The position numbers were made by a program, and so were the translations under genes. From JBCBKL01 sp038521825 (GTDB lineage: Bacteria; Pseudomonadota; Alphaproteobacteria; Rhodobacterales; Rhodobacteraceae), in NCBI GenBank assembly GCA_038521825.1, contig JBCBKL010000001.1, forward strand, positions 1 through 64,000: a DNA stretch of 64,000 nucleotides, written 5' to 3'. This document shows positions 43,933-52,024 of this stretch, piece by piece; the stretch's first letter is position 1, and every line of letters starts with the position of its first letter. The notes under the pieces are model-generated. The model saw only the letters and a program-made list of their open reading frames with translations, searched no databases and was not told the DNA's origin.

Positions 43933-45340
43933 AGATCAGCTCGGGCAGGTAGAAGACGATCTGAGGGAACGTATACATCAGTACCATCGACAGGATTACG
44001 CAGAACAGGAAAGGCATGCAGCCCGAAAAGATCTGCGTAAGGCGTACGGACGGCGGTGCAATCCCTTTAAGGTAATAGGCCGACATCGCCATCGGTGGCG
44101 TCAGGAAACTGGTTTGCAGATTCAGCGCGACGAGAATGCCAAAGAACAGCGGATCAATCTCAAACAGAGGCAGGAGCGGCAGGAAGATCGGGACGAAGAT
44201 GATAATGATCTCGGACCATTCGAGCGGCCAGCCCAGGAGGAAGATGATCAATTGCGCGAGGATCAGGAACATGATCGGCGACATATCCAGGCCCTGAACG
44301 AATTCGCTGATCACATGCTCGCCGCCCAGATATGAAAAGACGGACGAGAACGTGTAAGAGCCCACAAACAGCCAGCACACCATCGCAGCCGTTCGCGCGG
44401 TTAGGTAGACGCTTTCTCGCATCCTCTGCCAACTCATCGCGCGATAGGCAAAAGCCAGGAATATACCACCCAGCGCACCGATCGATGCCGCCTCGGTCGG
44501 AGTTGCCAGGCCAAAGAGGATCGATCCAAGCACCGCTAGGATCAAAAAGGCCAGCGGCAGGAACGATGTCAGGATCATCAGCGCAAGCTCGCCCCGTCCG
44601 ACATCCGGTATGTCTTCGTCGGACGGACGAGGCGCGACGCTTGGTTGTAGGATCGACCGCCCAATCACATAGACAAGGTAAAGCCCGACCAGCGTCAGGC
44701 CGGGCAGCAGCGCCCCCGCGTAAAGCCGAACGATAGAGACATTCGAGGCTGCCGCATAAACGATCAGCATGATTGACGGTGGGATCAGGATACCGAGCGT
44801 ACCGCCCGCGCAGATGATCCCCGATGCAAAGGAATGGCTATAGCGCGCCTTGAGCATCGCGGGCAGGGCGAGCAACCCCATTAGCGTGACGACCGCACCA
44901 ACGATCCCCGTTGCCGTCGCAAACAGGGCGCACGTGATCAATGCGGCAACGCCCATAGACCCCGGGATGTTCTTTGACGCGATGTTGAGGGTGGTAAACA
45001 GCCGATCGACGATGTTGGCCCGTTCGACGATGTAGCCCATAAAGAGGAACAGCGGCACGGCCGTCAGAACCTCGTTCGACATCACCGTATACGTCTGGTT
45101 GATGAACAGATCGAATATTCGATTGTTAAAGAACCCTTCGATGTAGGTGCTGGTGCTATCCCACCAGCCGGCAGTCTCATCCAGCCGATTGTGTTCTCGC
45201 CACATCCGGCGGGCGTCGAAATAGGCGTAGTACCCAAACCCGATACCCATGGCCATCAGCGTGAACGCGATCGGGAATCCCAGAAACACGAAAACGATAA
45301 ACAGCCCCAACATCATCAGGGCAACTTGGGGATCCGTCAT
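43922..45340 (-). CDS. dctM: TRAP transporter large permease subunit DctM
   Basis: DctM is the 12-helix transport channel of a TRAP system and uses ion gradients. The 472-residue protein begins MTDPQVALMMLGLFIVFVFL and has GICAGGTLGILIPPS-like sequence (GIICAGGTLGILIPPSIMLI) typical of the family. An upstream start at 45442 would overlap dctQ by about 100 bp and adds a non-membrane tail, so I reject it. It overlaps dctQ by 4 bases. Confidence 0.95.
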   Translation of the reverse strand: MTDPQVALMMLGLFIVFVFLGFPIAFTLMAMGIGFGYYAYFDARRMWREHNRLDETAGWWDSTSTYIEGFFNNRIFDLFINQTYTVMSNEVLTAVPLFLFMGYIVERANIVDRLFTTLNIASKNIPGSMGVAALITCALFATATGIVGAVVTLMGLLALPAMLKARYSHSFASGIICAGGTLGILIPPSIMLIVYAAASNVSIVRLYAGALLPGLTLVGLYLVYVIGRSILQPSVAPRPSDEDIPDVGRGELALMILTSFLPLAFLILAVLGSILFGLATPTEAASIGALGGIFLAFAYRAMSWQRMRESVYLTARTAAMVCWLFVGSYTFSSVFSYLGGEHVISEFVQGLDMSPIMFLILAQLIIFLLGWPLEWSEIIIIFVPIFLPLLPLFEIDPLFFGILVALNLQTSFLTPPMAMSAYYLKGIAPPSVRLTQIFSGCMPFLFCVILSMVLMYTFPQIVFYLPELIYGG

Positions 45341-45921
45341 ATGTGGTGATCCTTTTCGGCCTTGGCGGCCTCTTTCATCAGCAGGTCTTCGGTTTCGAAA
45401 ACGTCTTCTTCGGCTTCGAGCCACGCGTTCGTGCGCATGCAATGGATGCAGCGGCAGACCTGGGCGATGCCTTGGATGAACAACAGAATTCCTGCGGCGA
45501 CGATAACGGTCTTGAACTGAAAGATCGGGATGCCGGCGGGTGAGTTAACGGACACCTCCTGATACTGCCAGGACCGCGCGGCGTATTTCCAACCTGCAAA
45601 GATGAGGGCCGACACGCCGGGGAAGAAGAACAAGATGTAGAGGACCAGGTCGACCTTGGCCTGCGTGCGCGGTTGCCAAAGACGGTAAAGAAAATCGCCG
45701 CGTACGTGGCCGCCGCGCGAAAGCGTGTAGGCGCCAGCCATCATGAACAGTGTCCCGTACATGATGAACGATACATCCAGGGCCCACGCTGTCGGATTGT
45801 TCAAGACGTAGCGGACGAACACTTCGTAGCCTGTTCCGACCGCCATCAGGACGATCAACCACGCGAATGCTTTGCCGAACGCTGCCGATAGGTTGTCCGC
45901 AAAACGGATGAAGCCGATCAC
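45337..45921 (-). CDS. dctQ: TRAP transporter small permease subunit DctQ
   Basis: The 194-residue membrane protein has four hydrophobic segments (AFAWLIVLMAVGTGYEVFV, YGTLFMMAGAYTLSRGGHVR, VLYILFFFPGVSALIF and IVAAGILLFIQGIAQV), the DctQ pattern, and an acidic C-terminal tail. It is longer than the smallest DctQ proteins. It lies 63 bp downstream of dctP. Confidence 0.92.
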   Translation of the reverse strand: MIGFIRFADNLSAAFGKAFAWLIVLMAVGTGYEVFVRYVLNNPTAWALDVSFIMYGTLFMMAGAYTLSRGGHVRGDFLYRLWQPRTQAKVDLVLYILFFFPGVSALIFAGWKYAARSWQYQEVSVNSPAGIPIFQFKTVIVAAGILLFIQGIAQVCRCIHCMRTNAWLEAEEDVFETEDLLMKEAAKAEKDHHI

Positions 45922-45984
45922 GGCTGCTCCCTCCCCCTTATTTTGTGGGCCCCGGCACAGCTACAGCGCCGGGACCACAGACTA

Positions 45985-47109
45985 TCAGAGTTTCAATTTG
46001 CCTGGGAAGTAGTGGTTATAGGCAAGCGCATAGTCTGGTGCGTTCATAAGTTCGTAGAACGTGACCTGCTCGACCCAGGCGCGCTGGCTGTCGAGGGTCT
46101 TTTTCATGAACGGATCCTCTTCCAGCTGTGGGATCAAGCCGTCCCATGCTTCGATCTGGGCGTCGAGAATGTCTTTGGACGTTCGGTGCACCGTCACGCC
46201 GCCTTCGTTCTGCAACCACTGCAGGTCGGCGGAGTATTTCCGCATCGCCTTGGCAGTGTTCGCGGTCGAGGCTGCTTCGACGCCGTGCACGAGGATGGCC
46301 CGTAGATCGGGGTCGAGGTCTTCCATGAAGATCTTCGAGAACAGGAATTCGAAAGACTCCGACGCTTGGTGATACGACGACAGATAGTAGTTCTTGGCCA
46401 CGTCATGCGCGCCAAAGTCCTTGTCCGACGTTGGATTGTTGAATTCGAACGCGTCGATCACGCCCCGTTCCATCGCGGGTACGATTTCACCACCCGGAAG
46501 CTGAGCGACCGACATACCCATCGACTGAAGCAGGTCCGCGGCCAGACCCACCGTCCGATATTTGAAGCCATTAAGCTCTGCGGCCGTGTTTACCTCGCCT
46601 TTGAACCAACCGAAGGGTTGAGCGAACATCGGAAAGCCAAGGTAGCCTTCGACGTCGAGCCCCATGATGTCTTGGGTTAGCTCGTCATAGAGCGCCTTGC
46701 CGCCACCTTCATAAAACCAGCTTAGCATCGTGGTAGCCGAGCCGCCGAAAACCGGACCCGTGCCGAAAAGTGAGGCTGCCTTGTTCTTGCCGTACCAATA
46801 CACCGGCACCGAATGCGCGGCGTCGAGCAGCCCGTCGTTCACAGCATCCAGAACCTGGAATGCCGCGACAACGGCACCAGCTGGCAGCAGGTCGACTTTC
46901 AGACGGCCGCCGGACATGGCCTCGACCCGATCGGCGTAGTCCTGCGCGAACTCTTGCCAGATATTCGAGGCAGGCCAGGACGTTTGCATTTTCACGACGA
47001 CAGGCGCGCCTTGTGCAATCGCCGGAGCTGCCAGACCGCCAGCCGCGGCGCCCCCGATTACGGACCGCTTCAAGAAAGCGCGGCGGCCTAGATTTTTCTC
47101 AACTGTCAT
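45985..47109 (-). CDS. dctP: TRAP transporter substrate-binding protein DctP, Tat-exported
   Basis: The 374-residue periplasmic binding protein has a twin-arginine signal (MTVEKNLGRRAFLKR, then a hydrophobic run ending AAPAIAQG). The mature part has the DctP fold (VVKMQTSWPASNIWQEFAQD, GGEIVPAMERGVIDAFEFNN). The Arg and Phe/Asn stretch resembles the TakP-like 2-keto-acid subgroup, but the ligand cannot be assigned. GGGAGG precedes the ATG. It is the first gene of the dctP-dctQ-dctM-amidase-small protein operon. Confidence 0.94.
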   Translation of the reverse strand: MTVEKNLGRRAFLKRSVIGGAAAGGLAAPAIAQGAPVVVKMQTSWPASNIWQEFAQDYADRVEAMSGGRLKVDLLPAGAVVAAFQVLDAVNDGLLDAAHSVPVYWYGKNKAASLFGTGPVFGGSATTMLSWFYEGGGKALYDELTQDIMGLDVEGYLGFPMFAQPFGWFKGEVNTAAELNGFKYRTVGLAADLLQSMGMSVAQLPGGEIVPAMERGVIDAFEFNNPTSDKDFGAHDVAKNYYLSSYHQASESFEFLFSKIFMEDLDPDLRAILVHGVEAASTANTAKAMRKYSADLQWLQNEGGVTVHRTSKDILDAQIEAWDGLIPQLEEDPFMKKTLDSQRAWVEQVTFYELMNAPDYALAYNHYFPGKLKL

Positions 47110-47476
47110 TTGATCCTCCCAGTCGCTTGCCGATCCTTAGTCAAGCGGTACCCCTTACCGCGGCAGGCCGGCGCGTGGCCGCGAACTTAACGTAACGTAT
47201 CCGGAAGGCAATGAAATTCGGCTTTTGGTCAGTTTTTCTTACCGATTGTTGGCGCTAACCATGGTTTTTTCTGAGATTTCCACAGAGGGTGGTCGTCAAC
47301 GGCAGGCGCACGACCGCTGGCATCTGAGGAGTTAACGCTGTGCAACAGTCGTTAACCAAAGTGAAGGATTGCGCGTTCTCAAGGTTGACGATGCTCTATG
47401 ATTTCGTAGCAGATACGCCCAAACACCTTGGATCCGTCCAAGTCTTGTCACACAAAGAATGTTCTGTTGAACACAA
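47110..47476. other. 367-bp divergent region between dctP and a nucleotidyltransferase-like gene
   Basis: It contains two inverted repeats. GTTAACG-CTGT (47331-47341) faces ACAGTCGTTAAC (47345-47356), about 120 bp before the plus-strand gene. GCGGTA (47145-47150) and TACCGC (47156-47161) lie 36 bp before dctP. Both could be operators. TTTCCACAG near 47277 is a lone DnaA-box-like site. No ORF stands out. Confidence 0.5.
47331..47356. promoter_or_regulatory. GTTAACG inverted repeat, possible operator
   Basis: GTTAACG and CGTTAAC are perfect inverted arms; the inner bases CTGT-GCA-ACAG extend the symmetry with one unpaired base. The spacing fits a dimeric regulator site in a divergent promoter region. 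Which gene it controls is not shown. Confidence 0.4.
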
Positions 47477-48475
47477 ATGAAAACCAAGGCTTCATCACTC
47501 GCCCGAGCAGCTTACGAAGATCTCCGCGCGTCGCTATCCACCGCGCATAGACCGCCGTTTCGGGGCAATCTAACCCGTGTCTCGCGCCACAACAAAACCT
47601 ACTGGTATGACAGTTATCGTATCGGGACGGTGGTCAAGAAAAGGTACGTGGGCGAAGACAGTCCGCTGCTACAGAGCCAAGCTCGGGTGCATGAAGCAAA
47701 TCGCGCACGAGCGTTCAGAGAAGCCAAGGCGCGTAGCTTGAGGGTCAAGCTGCTAAAAGCGGAAGGTTTTCGGGGGCCTGGATCTGCTATCGGCAGTTTT
47801 CTGACGGCGGCATCTTCCGCCGATCTTTTTGAGCATGGCCTGATGGTGATCGGGACGCAGGCCTTCAAATGTTATGAGAACCACCTCGGCTTCATATTCA
47901 ACAAATCCGAGGAACAGGCGCTCGGCCTATCGGAATTAGACAGGGTCGATTTGGCGATCGCTGCGCCTGGTTCCCAAGAGTTTACCGACAGTTTCTGCGA
48001 TTTTTGCTTTCGTGCTACCGATGATGATGCAAACGCATATCTCTGGACCCACTCACGGCAGGCCGTTCAGTTTCGGTTCTTCGGAGCCTCGGTCAGCGGC
48101 ACCGAGGGGTTTTTGCCCGTAGGTCCCTCGGGCGCAGAATTGCGGATGATGCGATATCTGCGCTTTTTGATGAAAGATCCCATCGACGTCGTTTGCGCCT
48201 ATCGTAGCGGTATTCGAATTAAGGCGCCGCGACCAGACCGTTTCGCGGTGCACAAGCTGATCCTGGCCAATCGCCGCAAACATGAGGACCCGGAAACGGC
48301 GCTCAGGGACGCGCGGCAGGCCGCAGCCCTGATCGAGGTGCTGAACGATGTCGATCCCGTTGGGCTGCGCGAGACGTTGGAAGAGGCCCTCGGGCGTGGC
48401 AAGACTTGGCAGTCGCACATCATCGGCACGCTTTCGCGACTGCCCGAAACGGTCGAATTGCTCGAAAAAACCTGA
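47477..48475 (+). CDS. GSU2403-like nucleotidyltransferase-fold protein
   Basis: This 332-residue protein matches the GSU2403 family of unknown function. The N-terminal region (1-110) is basic. The nucleotidyltransferase fold begins near residue 110 (GLMVIGTQAFKCYENHLGF), with the h-G-S/T motif followed by LDRVDLAIA, where active enzymes of the fold carry D-h-D; here the second acidic position is alanine. The C-terminal half resembles the conserved HKLILANRR and ARQAAALIEVL stretches of the family. It stands alone, so no partner can be named. Confidence 0.7.
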   Translation: MKTKASSLARAAYEDLRASLSTAHRPPFRGNLTRVSRHNKTYWYDSYRIGTVVKKRYVGEDSPLLQSQARVHEANRARAFREAKARSLRVKLLKAEGFRGPGSAIGSFLTAASSADLFEHGLMVIGTQAFKCYENHLGFIFNKSEEQALGLSELDRVDLAIAAPGSQEFTDSFCDFCFRATDDDANAYLWTHSRQAVQFRFFGASVSGTEGFLPVGPSGAELRMMRYLRFLMKDPIDVVCAYRSGIRIKAPRPDRFAVHKLILANRRKHEDPETALRDARQAAALIEVLNDVDPVGLRETLEEALGRGKTWQSHIIGTLSRLPETVELLEKT

Positions 48476-48486
48476 TTGATCCGTCT

Positions 48487-48510
48487 CTGTGGGACCACAG
48501 CGTTGTTTTT
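48487..48510 (+). terminator. Weak terminator after the nucleotidyltransferase-like gene
   Basis: CTGTGG and CCACAG pair just after the stop and are followed by GTTGTTTTT. The loop is very short, so the actual stem is probably 5 bp with a 4-base loop. Confidence 0.4.
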
Positions 48511-48634
48511 CCCCGTCTTGCCGGCGATGAAACCTGTTTTTTCGCGCAACAATTATCGCTAACGTGCCTCCACCGTTTCAATTCTTTGCGGCAAAAGCGA
48601 CAGATAGGCCGCGACAACAGGTAGGAGACTAGAT

Positions 48635-48976
48635 ATGGGCAAACGTGACGATCTGATCGCGCAATACGCGGATGATCTGAAGAACAAGTGCGGGATGACT
48701 CCCGACATGGATCTTCTCACAAAAGTTACAATCGGCTGTGGCCCGTCCATCTACAACGCTGACGCTTCCACTGTTGCGTCCAGCCAGGCATCAGAGCTTG
48801 AGACTGTAAAAGAGAACTTCCTGATGAAGAAGCTGGGCCTTTCCGATGGTCCAGAGCTTATGGATGCCATCAACAAAGCGATCGAAACTTACGGCAAGTC
48901 CGAACGCAACAAGTATCGCGCGGTTGTCTATTACATGCTGACAAAACACTTCGGCAAAGAAAGCGTCTACGGCTAA
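48635..48976 (+). CDS. DUF2853 family small protein
   Basis: This 113-residue soluble protein begins MGKRDDLIAQYADDLKNKCG and ends KYRAVVYYMLTKHFGKESVYG. It belongs to a family of unknown function common in alphaproteobacteria. The sequence is helical with no enzyme motif. GTAGGAGA precedes the ATG. A hairpin terminator follows, so it is a single-gene unit. Confidence 0.88.
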   Translation: MGKRDDLIAQYADDLKNKCGMTPDMDLLTKVTIGCGPSIYNADASTVASSQASELETVKENFLMKKLGLSDGPELMDAINKAIETYGKSERNKYRAVVYYMLTKHFGKESVYG

Positions 48977-48998
48977 TCGCTGCCAAGGCTCGTCATGC

Positions 48999-49034
48999 GG
49001 GGGCAGTTGCGATCGGCAGGTGCCCCCTTTTCTT
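48999..49034 (+). terminator. Rho-independent terminator after the DUF2853 gene
   Basis: GGGGGCA (48999-49005) pairs with TGCCCCC (49021-49027), followed by TTTTCTT. This is a conventional terminator shape 22 bp after the stop. Confidence 0.7.
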
Positions 49035-49165
49035 GCTTCGATCGAATTTGAAATACAGGGCAATCGATTGTTAAGCCCTGTACGGATATAACAAGAACAT
49101 CCGGCTAGTATGGCCAGAACTTATCAGAGTTACGTGCGGTGGATTTGGGAGCACGTGGGGTGATG

Positions 49166-49197
49166 AAGGGTTCTGGCAATGGTCTGCCAGAACCCTT
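49166..49197. terminator. Strong hairpin between the DUF2853 and DUF1761 genes
   Basis: AAGGGTTCTGGCA pairs perfectly over 13 bp with TGCCAGAACCCTT around ATGGTC. It lies 8 bp past the stop of the minus-strand DUF1761 gene and about 190 bp past the plus-strand gene. It may terminate or protect the DUF1761 transcript. Confidence 0.6.
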
Positions 49198-49205
49198 CTG
49201 TCATT

Positions 49206-49601
49206 TTAGAACAGTGTCAGGACCACGCCGATAACGGTGCATCCGATGGCCGCATACCCACCGTCAATCAGAGTCAGCCGCATGGGCCGCCCCGCAAAAC
49301 CATAATTCGTCGCGATCCACGGCGCTGCCAGGAACAGCCCGATCCCGGCGCCCGCCACCAAGCCTTTCGCGACCGTATCAATGCCCCCCAGTACAAATAC
49401 GTGTCGCATCATTCCCGCCACAATTATGCTTGCCAAGATGGCAGTGATGTAGGGTAATGGGTTTGACCGGTTCGCAGGGGCGCCGTCTTCGTTCAGCACC
49501 ACGCCCGAAGCTTCCATCCACGGTTTTGCGAGCAAAGAATACCAAATGGCGCCGAACATAAAACTCGCCACCCCAGCAACAATGACTGCAAGAGTTGACA
49601 T
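49206..49601 (-). CDS. DUF1761 membrane protein
   Basis: The 131-residue protein has four hydrophobic helices and the family motif VASFMFGAIWYSLLAKPWM near its N-terminus, with a short soluble insertion (ASGVVLNEDGAPANRSNP). Function is unknown. GGGGGGAAGATC precedes the ATG. It is probably transcribed alone. Confidence 0.88.
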   Translation of the reverse strand: MSTLAVIVAGVASFMFGAIWYSLLAKPWMEASGVVLNEDGAPANRSNPLPYITAILASIIVAGMMRHVFVLGGIDTVAKGLVAGAGIGLFLAAPWIATNYGFAGRPMRLTLIDGGYAAIGCTVIGVVLTLF

Positions 49602-49640
49602 GATCTTCCCCCCTCTTTGATGGGGGAATGCTACGCCTGA

Positions 49641-50060
49641 CTAGGGATCAATGCCAGCCAAGGCGCATATGATCTGCCATTCATCTTCGGCGACGGGCTG
49701 TACCGATAGGCGGGAATTGCGGACCAGAACCATTTCGGCCAGCCGCTCATCGCCTTTGATCTGGTCAAGCGTGACGGGCGATTTGACAGGTTGAAGGGCC
49801 CTGATGTCCACACAATCCCATCTTTCGTCGTCGGTCGTGCTGTCGGGGTGACTTTCGGCAATGACTTCGACTGTACCGACGACCGCCTTTTCTGATTGGG
49901 AATGGTAGAAAAAGCCCCGGTCACCGATCTTCATCTCGCGCATGAAGTTGCGGGCCTGGTAGTTCCGCACACCGTCCCACTCTTCTCCCAACTCGCCTTT
50001 GGCGACCTGCTGATCCCAGCTCCATGTGCTGGGTTCCGATTTGAACAGCCAATACCGCAT
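49641..50060 (-). CDS. EVE domain protein
   Basis: EVE domains are PUA-like folds proposed to read modified bases in RNA or DNA. The 139-residue protein is a stand-alone EVE domain: MRYWLFKSEPSTWSWDQQVA, NYQARNFMREMKIGDRGFFY, and ending EWQIICALAGIDP. It lies 29 bp downstream of tsaD in the same direction, an association seen in many proteobacteria. Confidence 0.9.
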   Translation of the reverse strand: MRYWLFKSEPSTWSWDQQVAKGELGEEWDGVRNYQARNFMREMKIGDRGFFYHSQSEKAVVGTVEVIAESHPDSTTDDERWDCVDIRALQPVKSPVTLDQIKGDERLAEMVLVRNSRLSVQPVAEDEWQIICALAGIDP

Positions 50061-50089
50061 GTGAATCCCCCTCGGTCTAATTCGAAACT

Positions 50090-51184
50090 TTAGGCCTTTG
50101 CCCCTTTTTTGCCGCTGCCAAGCATCGTGGTGCTTTGCGTATCAAGCGGCATGCGCGGCCGCGCTGCAAGGTCCATGCCATCGGGTGCGCGCCGGTCCAT
50201 CTGTTCAATGGCGGCCCATGCGATCATGGCCGCGTTGTCCGTGCAAAACCGCAGAGGCGGCGCGACAAAGCGTGCCTCGTATTCCGATGCTGCTTGTTCA
50301 AGGCCTGCGCGGATCGTCTGATTTGCGGCGACACCACCTGCGACGCAAATCGTGGCCTGTCTGAGTTCTGATTGCCTGTAGATTTCAAGCGCGCGCTTGC
50401 CCTTCTCGACCAGCACGTCACGAACAGCCGCCTCAAACGATGCCGCAAGATCGGCCTGGTCCTGTTCGTTCAGGCCGCCGTTGTCGGTCATCAGAGTGTC
50501 CCGGGCCCGCAGGGCGGCGGTCTTGAGCCCGGAAAAGCTCATGTCACAGCCTGGCCGGTCGAGCAGCGGACGTGGCAGCTGGAACCGTGAGGGATCGCCT
50601 GACTGAGCTGCAACCTCAATGGCCGGGCCGCCCGGCTGAGGCAGGCCGACTAGACGCGCGACCTTGTCGAAGGCTTCGCCGGGTGCATCGTCGATCGTAC
50701 CGCCCAAGCGTTCGAAGGTCAGCGGGTCGTGAACGATCTGGAACTGGCAGTGGCCCCCTGAAATGAGCAGCAGCAGGTATGGGAACTCGACGTTGTTAGT
50801 CAGCCGCGGCGTCAATGCGTGCCCGGCCAGGTGATTGATCCCGTAAAGAGGCAGGCCAGTTGCGGCAGCGATACCTTTGGCTGTCATGACGCCGGAGACG
50901 ACACCACCAATCAGCCCCGGCCCGCACGTCACGGCGACTGCGTCAACCTCGAACAGAGGCGTTTTGGCCTCCTTCAGAGCCTCTTCGATGCACAAATCGA
51001 GGCGTTCGGCGTGGGCCCGTGCAGCAATTTCTGGGACAACCCCGCCGAAACGCGCATGCAGATCGGTTTGGCTATAGACCACCGACGACTGAACATGCGG
51101 CCCATCATCATCGCGCGCAACGACGGCGGCCGCCGTATCGTCACAGCTGCTTTCGATGCCGAGAACAGTGACTGGTTTGGCCAA
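50090..51184 (-). CDS. tsaD: tRNA N6-adenosine threonylcarbamoyltransferase TsaD
   Basis: TsaD transfers threonylcarbamoyl to A37 of ANN-decoding tRNAs with TsaB and TsaE. The 364-residue protein has GIESSCDDTAAAVV, the metal-binding INHLAGHALT, LLLISGGHCQF, the ATP-binding TIDDAPGEAFDK and RFCTDNAAMIAWA. All signature parts are present. It is divergent from hemD, 48 bp apart. Confidence 0.97.
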   Translation of the reverse strand: MAKPVTVLGIESSCDDTAAAVVARDDDGPHVQSSVVYSQTDLHARFGGVVPEIAARAHAERLDLCIEEALKEAKTPLFEVDAVAVTCGPGLIGGVVSGVMTAKGIAAATGLPLYGINHLAGHALTPRLTNNVEFPYLLLLISGGHCQFQIVHDPLTFERLGGTIDDAPGEAFDKVARLVGLPQPGGPAIEVAAQSGDPSRFQLPRPLLDRPGCDMSFSGLKTAALRARDTLMTDNGGLNEQDQADLAASFEAAVRDVLVEKGKRALEIYRQSELRQATICVAGGVAANQTIRAGLEQAASEYEARFVAPPLRFCTDNAAMIAWAAIEQMDRRAPDGMDLAARPRMPLDTQSTTMLGSGKKGAKA

Positions 51185-51232
51185 TGCGGCCTCCGTTGCG
51201 TATGGGCATGGGGCGGGTTAACACCTGTAGAT

Positions 51233-51952
51233 GTGACTGACAACGCGCCGAAGACCAAGCTGCCCCTGCTGCTGACGCGGCCAATTTCGGCATCGAAGGC
51301 TTTTTGGTCCAGCTTGCAGCCCCCGCTTCAAGACCGACTGACCCCATTTTTCTCCCAGCTAGTTGAGATTGTCCCATTGCCGTCCGTTGAACCTTTCCCT
51401 GAAGTCGACGTGGTTCTGTTCACCTCCTCAAATGGCGTCGCATGCGGGCCGGAAGGTGAGGGCAGGCGCGCCGTTTGTGTTGGCCAAACGACAACCGCGA
51501 AAGCGCAGGCCCGGGGATGGCTGGCAGAATGTGGCGGCAGAACTGTTGATGAACTGATCGTCTACTTGTCTAGGAGGCCTCAGTATGGGCGTATCCTCCA
51601 CATTTCCGGGGTGCATACCTTGGGCGACCTCGTTGGACGACTTACCGAATTGGGGCGTTCGGTCGAACGCCGCGTTGTCTATGATCAGCGCCTTCTCGAT
51701 CTGACCGAGCAGGGCCATGCCGTTTTGCGCCAACGTGGCCCCAAGATTGTCCCGCTGTTTTCGCCCAGGACTGCCAGGCAGTTTGCTTCCCTATGCCCTC
51801 CGACTGATCAGCTCTGTCTGATCGCAATGAGCGACAGTGTTGCGCGTGCGGTCGAACCGCTGAATGCCAACGTCGCAATTGCGCCTGAACCGACGGCGAA
51901 TGGCATGCGACAAACCCTGCAAGAACTGGCGGATCGCATAAGCGCGGGTTGA
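51233..51952 (+). CDS. hemD: Uroporphyrinogen-III synthase HemD
   Basis: HemD cyclises hydroxymethylbilane to uroporphyrinogen III in heme synthesis. The 239-residue protein begins at GTG (VTDNAPKTKLPLLLTRP). It shows the weakly conserved family pattern: LLLTRPISASK, VVLFTSSNGV, ILHISGVHTLGDLV and PLFSPRTARQF. An alternative start within the long upstream open frame would overlap tsaD on the other strand and is unlikely. It heads a unit with the Mic60-like gene and hemY. Confidence 0.85.
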   Translation: MTDNAPKTKLPLLLTRPISASKAFWSSLQPPLQDRLTPFFSQLVEIVPLPSVEPFPEVDVVLFTSSNGVACGPEGEGRRAVCVGQTTTAKAQARGWLAECGGRTVDELIVYLSRRPQYGRILHISGVHTLGDLVGRLTELGRSVERRVVYDQRLLDLTEQGHAVLRQRGPKIVPLFSPRTARQFASLCPPTDQLCLIAMSDSVARAVEPLNANVAIAPEPTANGMRQTLQELADRISAG

Positions 51953-52024
51953 GAGCCCGATGCGGCCCGAGTAAACCTTGTTGTATTGGCAACGCCTTGG
52001 GTGAGAATCAGGAAGGGGCTTGAT

